Assembly: GCF_000524195.1 (NCBI RefSeq)
Contig: NW_020170447.1
Coordinates: 181,831 to 245,830, forward strand
DNA: 64,000 bases
DNA from: Echinococcus granulosus
Lineage: Eukaryota > Platyhelminthes > Cestoda > Cyclophyllidea > Taeniidae
Reading direction: 5' to 3'
Shown here: positions 1 to 12,200 of the stretch, piece after piece
Position numbering within the stretch: the first letter of the stretch is position 1
Layout: each line of letters begins with the position of its first letter
Position numbers and translations under genes: made by a program
The notes under the pieces: model-generated
What the model saw: only the letters and a program-made list of their open reading frames with translations
Database searches by the model: none
Told to the model about the DNA's origin: nothing

Positions 1-3000
1 TATCCATTCATTTATACATCCATCCTGTCTCAGTCCCTCAAGCCATCAATTTTAGTTCTCTACTATTGATTATGCTGGATGGGCAGGTGAAAAAGCAGTT
101 CAAATAGAATTGGAATCCTAACAACAACGCATCACCTAACGGAACTAGCCTACTATCACCAAACCATCTTCCTCTTTTGTGTTTTCTAAAAGTCTAACCT
201 ACTTCAATCCTTTCATATCTTTCAATCACAAAACTGCTTCTTGTTTTAATCCTCAGCGTTTTCATCCGTGTACCCTAAGTTATTTTATTCCAAATTTACT
301 CTCATTCCAATTCATCCCCATTCGAGTAATGATGCCTTTGAAATGACTGGCATTTAACACCGATGTTATCTACCCAGCTAGCTAATTTAGTGACCCTAAG
401 CGTTCCGGCCCTTTTGTCGGTTCTTAATGGTTGTGGTGAGGTATAAAGCCACCCGCGTACTCCTTTTAGGTTAAGCAGTAAAACGGAGATGCTGAGCACT
501 CCAAAGATGATGAGCATCCTGTAGTGCAGCAACCTTATGAAAACGGCATGAGAACCAAGTGTACTTTTGCTGCCTACCGGCTCTCTCCCCCTCGCTCTCT
601 CAACTGTGTACGCATGCGTGCGTGCGTGCGTGCACTGCATTCGTACAGGCCTGATTATTTACAGTGCAATCTCGGAAGTGCACAGGCATAAACATTTTCA
701 TGATGCATTTTTCGTGCGTGCATTTGCGAGTACCTCGTGAGAGAAAAGCTACGACGATGAGCCGAAAGGAGGCGAGGGTGAGGGAGATATGAGTGGAGCC
801 TGCATTTAGCTCTCACACATCCACGAAACGCCTGTTAATAAAAACTTTTTATTTCCACCAACTAAAAAAGAGTGAAGGAATGTAAGTTTTTATCTAGAAT
901 GACGTTACGGCTTTTTTACTGACGATCACAAAAGTTTTACTGTCAATCATAGCAGACACAAAATTGGTTGGTTGATGTTGGCCAATAAAAAAGCGGTCAT
1001 TCTACAGTCCCTCATTTTTATTGGTCAATTTAATTGCTAAAATGGCTTTAGAAATGCTTCAGGAATAACCTCCATGGAAGGGCAAAAGAGGGCCCCCTGT
1101 GGCATCCCGAGTCCTGCCTGAAGTAATAAGGGGAGAAATCAAACACCAAGCTAAATAAATTATGAAAGCATTACACCGACAATGAGCTGCGTTATCTACA
1201 GCCCAAAGGCACGTCTTGCCTTAATGTGGCGATAGCGCATGCAAACAAAAATTCAGGGCTAGAACAAGGTGCAAAGGCCAACTAGGATAGAGTTTTAAGT
1301 GGTGATTAATTAAAAGGCATGATTTTTGAGTTTGAGGTCAGGAAGAGTTAATAAAGTGTATGACAGTGGCATGGCAACCGGGTAATCTAATCGACATCTC
1401 TCACGTCACATCACTGCTACTAAAGTGACTTATGGTTAGCCAGGCAACAAAGCGAGTCTATTCTGTATTGCGCAAATCGTTCTCCATGAGGATGGCATGG
1501 AGCTCTACGCATACCACCTGCGCTCGTGATCACGCAGCCCATCTGTGCGTCTACGATCAAGCTATTTTCAAAACCAATGTCTTATAACACCCTTAGTGGT
1601 AACGCCGCTGCTAAACTGCTTGCCTCGCGATGGGAGAAAACCCATAGCGTTTCAACTCCTGCGGAGAATAAGGATGCTGCTAATGCGTAGCCTGGTTACT
1701 GTGGAAGAGAGACGGATAAACTGCTAGAGGGTAGATTAAATGTAGAAAAAGTTAGTAAAACCGGAATGTCGGAAACATTTGCAAGCACGAGAAAGGAGCG
1801 AAGGGATTGTTTTTGTTTTTAGATAAATATGATGGTCGTATAATGTCGTCCAGTCTTCAGCGCTACTTCCCTAATGGTACTCTCAAGAACAGTTTACCAA
1901 CTGGGTGTCAAGTTCGTTGGATTCAGGAGGCTTCTCATGGCGATGGAAAATCTTTGCAAGAAGGCATGGAGAGAAAGGGTTAGATAGAACACCCCACGCA
2001 GGATGAAGACTATAGGGCAAAACGAGCCGTCTTCCAGTTCCTCGTGTTTTGGCTTCTACGCCGATGACGTGGAGTCCTGTTCCCACCGCCTATAATGTCA
2101 GTTTTACAGATTTTCTACACGCTAAGAAGGTTTAAGGTAGAGTAAGGAAACATTACTAAAATGCAAAAGTTAAACCTTCCACCAAGTGTCACATCGTTAG
2201 TAAAATACACGACTTTATTTCTTGGGAGCAATAAAGTTGACTTGAAGCAAATTTCGACTGATCTACTACAAGCCCATTAGCGGGGCAACCAAATCTCCGT
2301 AAAAAGATTGCAAGGAAGACATCTCATGAATAATTTACTGTTGAATGCATGTTCACCGATATCCAGAGGTGGAAATACGACATGTTTCCAGGAGGCAGTC
2401 ATTTCTCATCACGACAAAGGATGGATGAGGCGTTGTCGAAGCCACTTAAGTTAAAATGAGGATTTTGTTCAGCATTTGCTACAGATGCTTCCAAACAAAA
2501 TCCAAATGACCTAACAATAGGGACGCCGAGCACCCATACGTAGACGCTCAAGGATTAAACCAGACCAAACACTTCCACAGCACAACATTTCACCAAACTC
2601 CATCAAATTTAAAAGCACCACACCAACCACCTGTCCAGTAATTACCTCAGGTAGTTCTAAACAAAGGCCAGGTGTTCCAACGCATTCAAATGTGACCGAC
2701 GCCCTGGAATTGAATGTCATTTCTACCCACATCTCACATAAGGCAATAAAACGGCGTCAACATCAGTCGTGGAGCACTATATGACGATCTTGGTCAACAC
2801 AAAACATTCAAGGAGCTAGTGAGGTAGTATTAAGGGTGGGATGCTCACAAAAGGCCATCAGGGGCTGGGATAAGTTCAAAAACACGTTGAATGACGCCCC
2901 GAGATTCAATTGCAAAAATACTCCAAAAAAATAACTGGACACAATCTCTTATTATTATTATCATCTTATTAAAGATGTCCCTTTAAAACATTTTATCGAA

Positions 3001-3295
3001 AGTACAAAAGCAAGACTATTTAATGAAAACTAGGATTAATATTATGTGATTTTGATTTAATGCTGAAATGAATTTAATGCCACAAGTGAAGGCAATAAAC
3101 CCTTCACCTGTGCAGGACCTACCTCAGTCTTTTAGGTAAAGACCAAACCAGTGCATTGAAAGGCCACCGATGCGGCAGAATTTAAGCCCGCTTACACCCA
3201 CATCCAACAAGACCATATCGCCGTCAAAGAATATAATATATATTCGGGCCACCAAGAGACAGATGATTCAGTACTCCTACACAAAAAAGAAGCAC
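1..3295. other. Gene-poor sequence downstream of SEC13
   Basis: I see no supported exon here. The open frames present (for example 302-640 and 2511-2732 on the minus strand) are short, low in complexity or without splice-compatible neighbours. The first 25 bases are a degenerate ATCC/ATTC tetranucleotide repeat, and 612-634 is a short TGCG repeat. The 3' UTR of SEC13 should start at 3295 and run leftward. The nearest clear AATAAA on the minus strand is about 1.1 kb away (near 2213), so the real 3' end is not determined. Confidence 0.5.
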
Positions 3296-6200
3296 TCAAG
3301 GGGCCACAGGAGCAGAGGTGGTGACTACAGGGGCAGTGGAATGATCATAGAATGCCATCGGTGCTTGAGGAGCAGCAGCACCAGAACGAGGTTGGAGAGA
3401 AGGCGAGTCCATGGAAGTACGGTTGTAGGACACACCTACTCCACCCATTGAATCACGCGTGGAGGAGGCGGGTTCCCTTGCGGCAGCGATGGTGGTGCTC
3501 GTGGCTCCGTAGCCGACGCCTGCCCCAGACCCCGACGAGGTTGTGTTGGTCTGTCGACCTCGGGCAACCTCACTAAGAATCACCCACGCACCTTCCAAGT
3601 TCTCCTTCCATAATGTGACCTGCAGCATCAATAGAGAAGACGAAATGAACTCCAGGACACCAGTTACGTGGGCTCATTCTTAATCGTTCTGATGTATCAC
3701 TTTCATCGACTACCTCAACCACACGTTTAAGTCTCTGACTGACGCCTTTCTTTAGGCTCGAAACGACAGTAGAGGAAAGCAGAACATTGGCCAAGGATTT
3801 GTCGGCCGGTTTCCAACTTGGAATTGAGACCAAGACGATGGACAAAACTGAGGTGGAAGTGGTGGGCGTAGCCACCTCAAAACCGGTCGCACGCAAAAAG
3901 GCAATTCGGCAAGGTAAAGGAACTACCTGGGCAGTAAGAAAAATAATTTCTGCAGTGCAGAATTTTGTAGTCAGACATCACCCATTCACCTAAATGCTGA
4001 CAATAAAGAATTAAGGAAGAAATTTGTGCTAATTTTACACATTACCCGTGAGGGTTTACACACCCACTCCACCCACGCCATCAATCTTCGACAAAAGACA
4101 AAATGGCTACAACTAGACAAACAAAGCCTTGTAGCGTCTGCACAGACAACTCGGACAGCGTTGGCAGACTCACTGGGAATGGCTGAAAATGTGAAGCCTC
4201 ACATTATGGGTTTAGCATCGACTTTTGGCGACTACTTTAACCCGCGGTTCTGCATTATGGTGGACCTTCCACTTAGCTGCGACTCACGACTGAGTCTCGT
4301 GGTCCTCTACATCATGAAGAAACAATTAACTTCAGGGTCAACCGGCCCTACCGAACATAGGTGAACACACGACATGCCCAAATACGACTGACGCCTTCTT
4401 CCCCTTTTTGGAAATGCCTTTTTCACCGCAAAGCGGAACAAAAAAAAACAATTGTTATGCCTCTTAAACATTGTCTCTCGCACATTTTAACAGGAAGCAG
4501 GTAGCATCTCACCTGCGGTTCTTCGATGAGACAAAAAAATTTTGAGAGGACTGTGTTTCCTTCCACCACAAGGACAGAGTGAATCGTTATTCAAAACGTA
4601 TCATTAGCGATTTCCAACCGACAAGGCTCGGCCATTTCATTAGCCAAACATAACTCCGATCTTCTACACCACCGTCCCTCTTATTCCTCTTTGAGTATTC
4701 CAAAATAATAGGGAGAAGGTACTCGACACCTTCCGAGGCTACGAAAACCCGTCAATGAGTGCATCCATCATTCTCACAGAAGGATTCAACCCGAGTTTCA
4801 ATCGAGCATTCCACTTGTTGAATATGTGTAGGAATGGCTACCGTGCTGCACGTTGGTAGCCACCACGGTGGGGATCGGCGCTGCTGAGCATCCCACCATC
4901 GTAGCACACTGTGCTGGAGGTCTTCTGTACAAGTGGATAACTGCAGGTCTTGCGTCTTTGTACACCAGAGACTGTTTATCACCAGACAATAATCCATGCC
5001 CACACTCCATATCCCTATTGCTTGCCATCTTGATGGATGGTGTGCGACCAGTTCACAGTATGCACATCGGGAGCAAGAGGTCATATAGCAAGGCCACATT
5101 GCCAACCCTTTTAGCCATGCCTGGATACCTAAAAGCCCCAGACTGAATGGATTATGCAAGGTGGTGAGACGTAATTCCAACTCCTTCAACTCTTCTTTCT
5201 CATATCTACCAAAGTAGACAGCAGAAAGATGAAATAGATGAATAAAAAATTGCAACAAAGCAAGGAAGCAAGCAAACCGAAACCTGTCCGAGTGTTTTTG
5301 CAGACACTGAAAAGAGAGAAAAACAAGAACAAAAAACAACAAGGCTGGCCTGGGGGCAGGAAGGGTGAAATTTACAGGAAAACATTACACTGTGTGATGA
5401 CCCTGAGACGAAATGAGATGGGATGAGCTGACTCTGCCAGCCAACCAACCAGTTGTTGTGCCAGGTGCGCTAATTCCATGTAGGAATGAGACGACGAGAC
5501 TCCGAAATTCAACTAGGACCTCACATTCCAGTCAACGCTCGAAAAGCCGGATGGAGGAATGCATGAAGGGGGCTAAGGATAGGCACCTCGATCAGGGGAG
5601 CAATGGGCCTCTTTTTTGACTAAATTAATGGATAACTTCCCAGGGCAATTCAATTTTTGCAGACTCGATGCCCTGAAGTGAAGTGTTCCGCTTAAGCGTA
5701 TGTCGTGGGAGCAGAGGGGAGGGGCACAAATTCATCGGTCTCGGTGCCTCGGTTATGAGTGGACTGAATCAGAGTGGCAGATGCGCCAAACATTCAGTCA
5801 GACACAGTCATGGTCGTGAGGAATGAAAAGCCGGGGAGGAGGGAGGAGGGGGGTTGTCTTGCAAATAACAGCCGGTGAGATTGTTGGATCGGCCAGCCTT
5901 TAAATTTTGTAAAATATGTGCCTAAGAGGTGGTTCGGTCCTGTGGCAAGAGAGCTCCGATCTCCAGTTCTAAAACACCGTGGTTCGTTACAGCGAAGGAG
6001 ACTGCGCTTTTCCACAGCGGAGAGTAACTACAGACAAGTAGAGTACGCTAGGAAGAGTGCACCACTTGTTTTTGAATGACCCTTTGTTCAACCACCATAA
6101 ATTATTGTCTCCTCGTGTCAAGCCGGTATATTAACAAAATTTATTACCACTAAGCCCCCACCGCCTTCAAGTGGATTGGAAAAGGAGCTTGAAAACTCCC

Positions 6201-9200
6201 GATATTGTTGATCGCTCAAACGATGTGAATTTAAATGTGCCGGATCAGTTGCAAGAAACACTCCCAAATAGAGGTGCGCTAAGAAGGGAGGCCTTGAAAA
6301 CCCTGTAGGAGGATCGCTATCCATCTTCCACGAAAAATAATTAACGTCAATTTAATGTAGAGAGCCTGCATTCGCTGAGACAAAAAGAAACAAATAAAAT
6401 CAACTCGAAGAAGTGAAAACGAAGAAAGCACTGGTAATTTTTGAAATCGCTATTAAGTTGCTAAAAAAGTGGGCAATTTTGATTTCCCGTAATTTGCTTA
6501 GATGGAATGACTCGAAAGACAAGGTGATGAATCTGCGCCGGTCAAAGTGGCAGACGTGATTCAAAAAAATGCCGAATCACACCACTAAAGATCGTTCCAA
6601 GGCCACGGGGCAGCTAGACAGTTTGACATTGTTAAGTGTTAAATTGTGTCGAAAAACAAAGTCGTGAATTCTAGCCTTGGCCATGGCTTACATTTCAATG
6701 TTTGGGTGTTGTAAATGAAAAATAGGTCCTCGCGCCAGTCGAACAACAAGGGGCGGTGTCCGCCTATTATTGGGCGACCAAAAAAGGTCGTGCGATCTTT
6801 GGTGAAGAGCTTACTGAGACGGCTTGGTGTAACTTGTAGGGAGTTGTCAACGTGCACACGACTGTGTGAGCGTCAGTGTCGGCACATCATCGGTGTGTCG
6901 CCCTTTGTCGTGGTCTCTGCCGCCTCCCAACTACTTTGAACCAAAATCCACACCATCAAGTGTTTACCGAATCAGTTGGTAGGCGTGATTCCAGTTTGCT
7001 TAGTCTATCCCGGCTCCAAAGTTGCAGGTGCAGAAGACAGATGCTCGGTGCGTGGAATTTGCTGTATGATATTTAAAGAAGGTGCGGCAGTAGAACGCGC
7101 CACCCGGAAGTGCTTCAAGTAAACAATTCGGTTGTGGCGATGAATCACTCAAAGGTGGGTGCATCTCACTCACGAAGGTCCTCTCTCTCTTCATTCCCTG
7201 ATGATGACGATGAATTACGCGTTGTTATTAACAGGATTGAATAGATGGAGAGCTACATGGCAGTAATAACTTTCAGTCATGATTGGCGTGACGCGAACAG
7301 TAATGAAGCAATTTGCTCGCAGCTAATATCTTCTGGGAAGGAATTGAAGTGATGGGGGCTGCAAGACAAATAAATTCCACCAGCAGGCATTGACAGATGG
7401 TAGATGTGTATTTCAACACTAAGCTAAGGAATATATTACTATCTCCATCGGATCAACTTGCCTAGGCAGGTGCCACTCCATCCTTAGAGGGCTATGCTCG
7501 CTTTGACTGCGATAGGCTGCAGATACAAAGGTCCGGTTGATGACGACGGCCTAGCAATTGCGGTTGAGATCAATCTAGATCACATAGTACCACTCGGTGT
7601 GCAGAAGAGGTTTTTTCAGAAGTAGCTAGGAAGAAAGTAGCTTTACAAGATGACTCAGAACCTCGCTTAGCCGTGAGAAGACCCAATACTGTACTTTGGG
7701 ATTGGATAGGGGGAAATACTGTCCCTTCTGAATTCCCTTGATGGCACTTCTCAAGGTCATGATCATCACCTTTTCTCAACATTCGACCATCACGCAGGAA
7801 ATAGAGCAGACGGTTGGGAAATAAAAGAAAGGTAGGGGTGGAGGTGGCTGGAGCCAGAAGCATTTTTTACAGAATTAAGGCTGGCAGATGCCTTGTTTTC
7901 CGTTGGGAAAGGGCGGTGAGTCGCAATGGTGACTATCTCAACAAATTCTTTAATTACGTGTTTGTTCCAGAAGCATAGTGTCAGCCAAAGTTGAGGAGCC
8001 AGATGGTTTGTTTGGACTCGTTGAACCCTAACTTATCCCCAGAACCATATTCAAGATTAGGAATTGAATGGAGGCCTTGAGATTCAGGCTTAAACATTTC
8101 TACTCAGTAGGGAGGAGTTCCACACGGGCACTGCTATTCATTGCGGCATTCATTTATTAGCACTTCGAGGTCCCAAAGAGCCCAACAAATCAACGACAAA
8201 GCAATTTCAATGGCGTGGAGTTCAACGTTCAAATTGTTCAATGTCTTTGAGGTTCCAAACAATTCGAGGCAGAAGAGAATTTCAACTGCTTCCATCCCTT
8301 GTTGGCAACCAGGCAGACACGAGATCTTTCATTCAGTCCACGGGAACAACTCAGTAAAGATGGAGGCGGTTTAATCAACCGCATAGACGAGGTTCAAGGA
8401 CTCACTTCTAGATCTTTTTGACATGAAATTCGCACAATCTGAACTGTCAAAGAAGTCCATGCATTAATATCCCCTGAAAGGACACGGAAAAACGCTTCAG
8501 AGGTCACTAAAAAACCCGAAGAAGCCTCCAGCAGGCAGATATGAGATCAAAGTTGCGCCCTTCAGATGTAAACCGCGATTGGTGACAAGTGATAACACGC
8601 CTGATCTCCAGACACAAGGGTAAAGGAAAAACTCCGCCCCCAAGCAGTGGTTGTGCGCATGCCCTGCCTCACCCTCATCACACGACTGCCCAAGCTACCA
8701 AAAAGGCCTCAACCGAGTCATTTAAAGCCTCAACCGGATAGACACAAGAAAGGAAGGCGGACAAGGTGGCACGACAGCGCACATCGGCCAGTGTTGTCTA
8801 GCTTTTTTATTGCCAAGTTAACGAACCAAGGCGGTGTCTCGAGACCGTTTTGATTTAGAAAAGGGGTACTGATTAACGAACCGTACCAATGTTTACCACA
8901 TGGGTATAAAGTGGCACTGAGTGAGAAAAATTCTGATCTAGACTCCTAACGGGAGGAAGGTGGGAGATGCAGACGTCGAATTTGCCATCAAAGAGAGATT
9001 ATCACCGAGCCCTCCTGCCTTCGATCACAGCATAATGAATGCTCGGATGAGGACGTATGATGGTGGAGGTCAAAACACCTGCGGCCGCCACAAGCCCTCA
9101 AATGAATTGCAGTCAACCACGAGTTGGAATCGTGGCAGGCATACAATGTCTGAACATCACATTCTGCCATGGCAAAGTTTTGTCTAAGGCAGGAGAAGGG

Positions 9201-12200
9201 GAAAGAGGGAGATTCGTCTGAAACGTAGGGTTAGGTGATGGGTAATGTTCCACTGTGAGTTCATTTTCCCGCCCATTTTCTTTTGGTAGAAATATTTTCC
9301 AAAACCAGAACTACACACCAAAAATACCACCTTTTGTTTTCGTGCTTTCCAGTTGCCTCTCTGAGTTATTCAAAGTGGCTTACACCATGTTTACGCATCG
9401 GGACTCCAAATCACCCAGGTCTAGTCTCGTGCCATTACCAGACAGAAGTAGACATTAAGCAAACAATCTTTTTATTGCGGATAGTTTGCTGTTTCTAGAC
9501 GGTGAACTCCAAACTGCAGTTCTTTTGGAGAGAGCGTACCCATTCTGCCACCATGACGGCGACTAAGACCCCAAAATTGCAGACAGCCTGAAGGTCAAAC
9601 CCCGCCCCACTGTCATGGAGCCTGCATTGCAGAGGGAAATATTTGTCAAGCCAATTTTCAGGTCATTCTCATTGCAGATTACCCATTTTTTCATTGAATA
9701 CTAGTAGCGGGTGTTCTAGACTAACGGATGAGCTTATATTCCAACTTTTAAGTTAAATTTTTTAGAAGACTTGTAGCGACCGAAGGCGATCATGGGGAAC
9801 GACAAGAACGACACGGGAGAAGATGAGAGGTTATCGAATCCTAGAGAACTAGAACCCAATTTAAAAGTTTCCGGAATCTTAGAGGTGGGGAATGAAACGT
9901 TCCAAAGACACCAATTGAAGGGACAGGAAAAGAGGAGAACCAAGCATGACTCAAAACTACCTGGGGAAGAGGAGGGAATTGAGTGCCACATCCATCGTTA
10001 CCAGACGAGGAAATGCGGCTTTTGTTTCAACTTTTCGACTCAGTTGATCTATTTTTGGCCTCTGGATGCGCCTTTAAAATCCGAAGAAATAACTACAGCT
10101 CGCCCGAAGGACACACGCGCACACAGGACAGAGAGAGCAGAGGAGGGGCAATGCAATGACCGAGAAATTGGATGAGTGAGCAAGTAACCTCAGATTGAAC
10201 TTAAGGTAATAAAACGGAAGAAACAGAAATGAAATGTCAAGTTAACTTGATCCTTCCCTAATTCGGCTCCGTGAAAAAGAACGACTCTCTGGGTCATGTA
10301 CCCCCTTCCTAATCATGGTATTCAAGGAGGCGGATGCTCTCAATGGTCAGATAGTATCAGAATTTGTCTAGCTGACCTAGGTTGAATCAACAAAGGCTCC
10401 ATTATACTTCCGTACTTATTTTCATAAAGCCTTAGAATCAATACAATAGCCAGCATTTGGACATCCAAAGAGGCTGACAAACCCAGGATCAAGTTTTCCA
10501 AAGATCTTGGGTACTTTCGTCTCACACACATTGCACAAGTCATCTTTCATAATCATGTTCCCTTCTAGCTCCCTCGGCTTGAACTCCTTGGACTGCCACA
10601 TTTGGAGGGTCATTGGGAGCTCTACCAGCATCAAGTCCCTAAACTTGACTCCTTTTCGACTTTTTGATCGACTTCCCGATTACTGCCGACTTTGAACACT
10701 TCGGCTAACGGAAGATGAGCAATAAAACGACCGGCCGATTGAGTGAGCGAGTGAGTGAGTGGTCGACCCGAGATTGACCCTAAGGTAATAAAAAGGACTC
10801 TCCTCTTCGCAACCTCGATGTGTACGCGTGCAAGCGTGTGGGTACGTGCATGCCCTCACGACGACATCAATCATGCGGAAGTGCACAGAAAGACCGAGAG
10901 AGAGAGAGAGAGAATACCTCACCAGATAAACAAATAACAAGAATGACGGAGCAGGAAAAACAGCGACGATGGCAGACCTGATTTCCGGCCATGAGTCGGC
11001 CGAGTGAATGTCTACGAGTGTCGTAAATCGGGTCACTGACAAACTAGAACGGAAAAGCGGCGTTTTCAAGACCTCGGCAGATCGTACAGGAATACACAGG
11101 CAAAGAGAACCATCACCAGTGCAGACTTGACTCGGTGCCACACCCATGCTACCAGTCTTCCAGTCCATCATCACACCGATAATAAAGTCACCTCCAGAGT
11201 GGAGTACCGTAAAACGCCTTTAGAGACAAATTAAACACTGCATTGGTAGCTGTGCTTTGGGCTACACTCAATGCCATTGGCTCCCCCTAGCAAAGAATAT
11301 GGCAGGCCAAATGGTTCGGGTAGTTGCTATGGCAGAAATGGATGTGTTGTGTGTGGATGATTTGGCGAGACTCGCAACGAAAGATCAAGACATTTATCTC
11401 ATCTGCGCCCCAAATTCCAGTTTTGCATAGACTAGTAATGAAAAGAAATGGGGGTTGAACAAGTTCAAAATCTGGCTACAGCATTGATACGTGACAGTAA
11501 GATCGTGACAGGTGACTGGTGAGCGCTAACGTGGCGAAGCAGTGGAGGAGCTTCGAAACGAGATGCACAATAGTGGGCAAGTGCTTCAAAAAAAGGTGAC
11601 ATTTTATTGCTGTAGAATACTGATCAGAAAAAGCGATATTTGAAAAAATGAATATATGCTACGCAGTTCACAAGCGACTCCACGGGAATCTGCGAGGTGC
11701 ATCAATATCGTTTAGTTCTTAGGCACTTTTTGTCCACTTTAAAGCTGCTTGGATGACGAACACAGAAGATTGTGGGACACGTTGAGAACGTCCCCCAAAA
11801 TAGCAATAATCACCTCCCTCGTGGAGATCTTTGAAGTCGGCTGCAAATCAGTCATGAAACTCTGCTTCCCCACCTGTGCTATCGGGCGTCTGGGCCTAAC
11901 GACTGTAAAGTCGTAAAGGTCAAAGAAAAAAAGGTTCATCAGATAATCCCTTGAGTCTGTTCCAGGGAAAAAAACCGCTCGCCTTTAGGTGCTTGAATTT
12001 CTTGGACACAATTTAGCACGGGATGAGATCGAAAATTCCTCCACCTCGTCGATACAATGTCGTCAGTTGCACAGGCGAGAGAGAGTTAAGGAGAGTAATA
12101 TAAGCTCTGCGTTACCTCGTAAAAGTAAGAAAAGGATCTGCTCGTCACCGACTCACCTCTCAAGTGGGAAAGTTTTCCAAGTACAATTTGTTTGGTCATC

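Noticed and set aside
10680..11174. 164-codon open frame on the minus strand
   Set aside because: It is Ser/Arg/Cys-rich, overlaps GA and TGCG-type simple sequence and the short repeated motif, has no domain, and lies in the SEC13 intron without splice partners.
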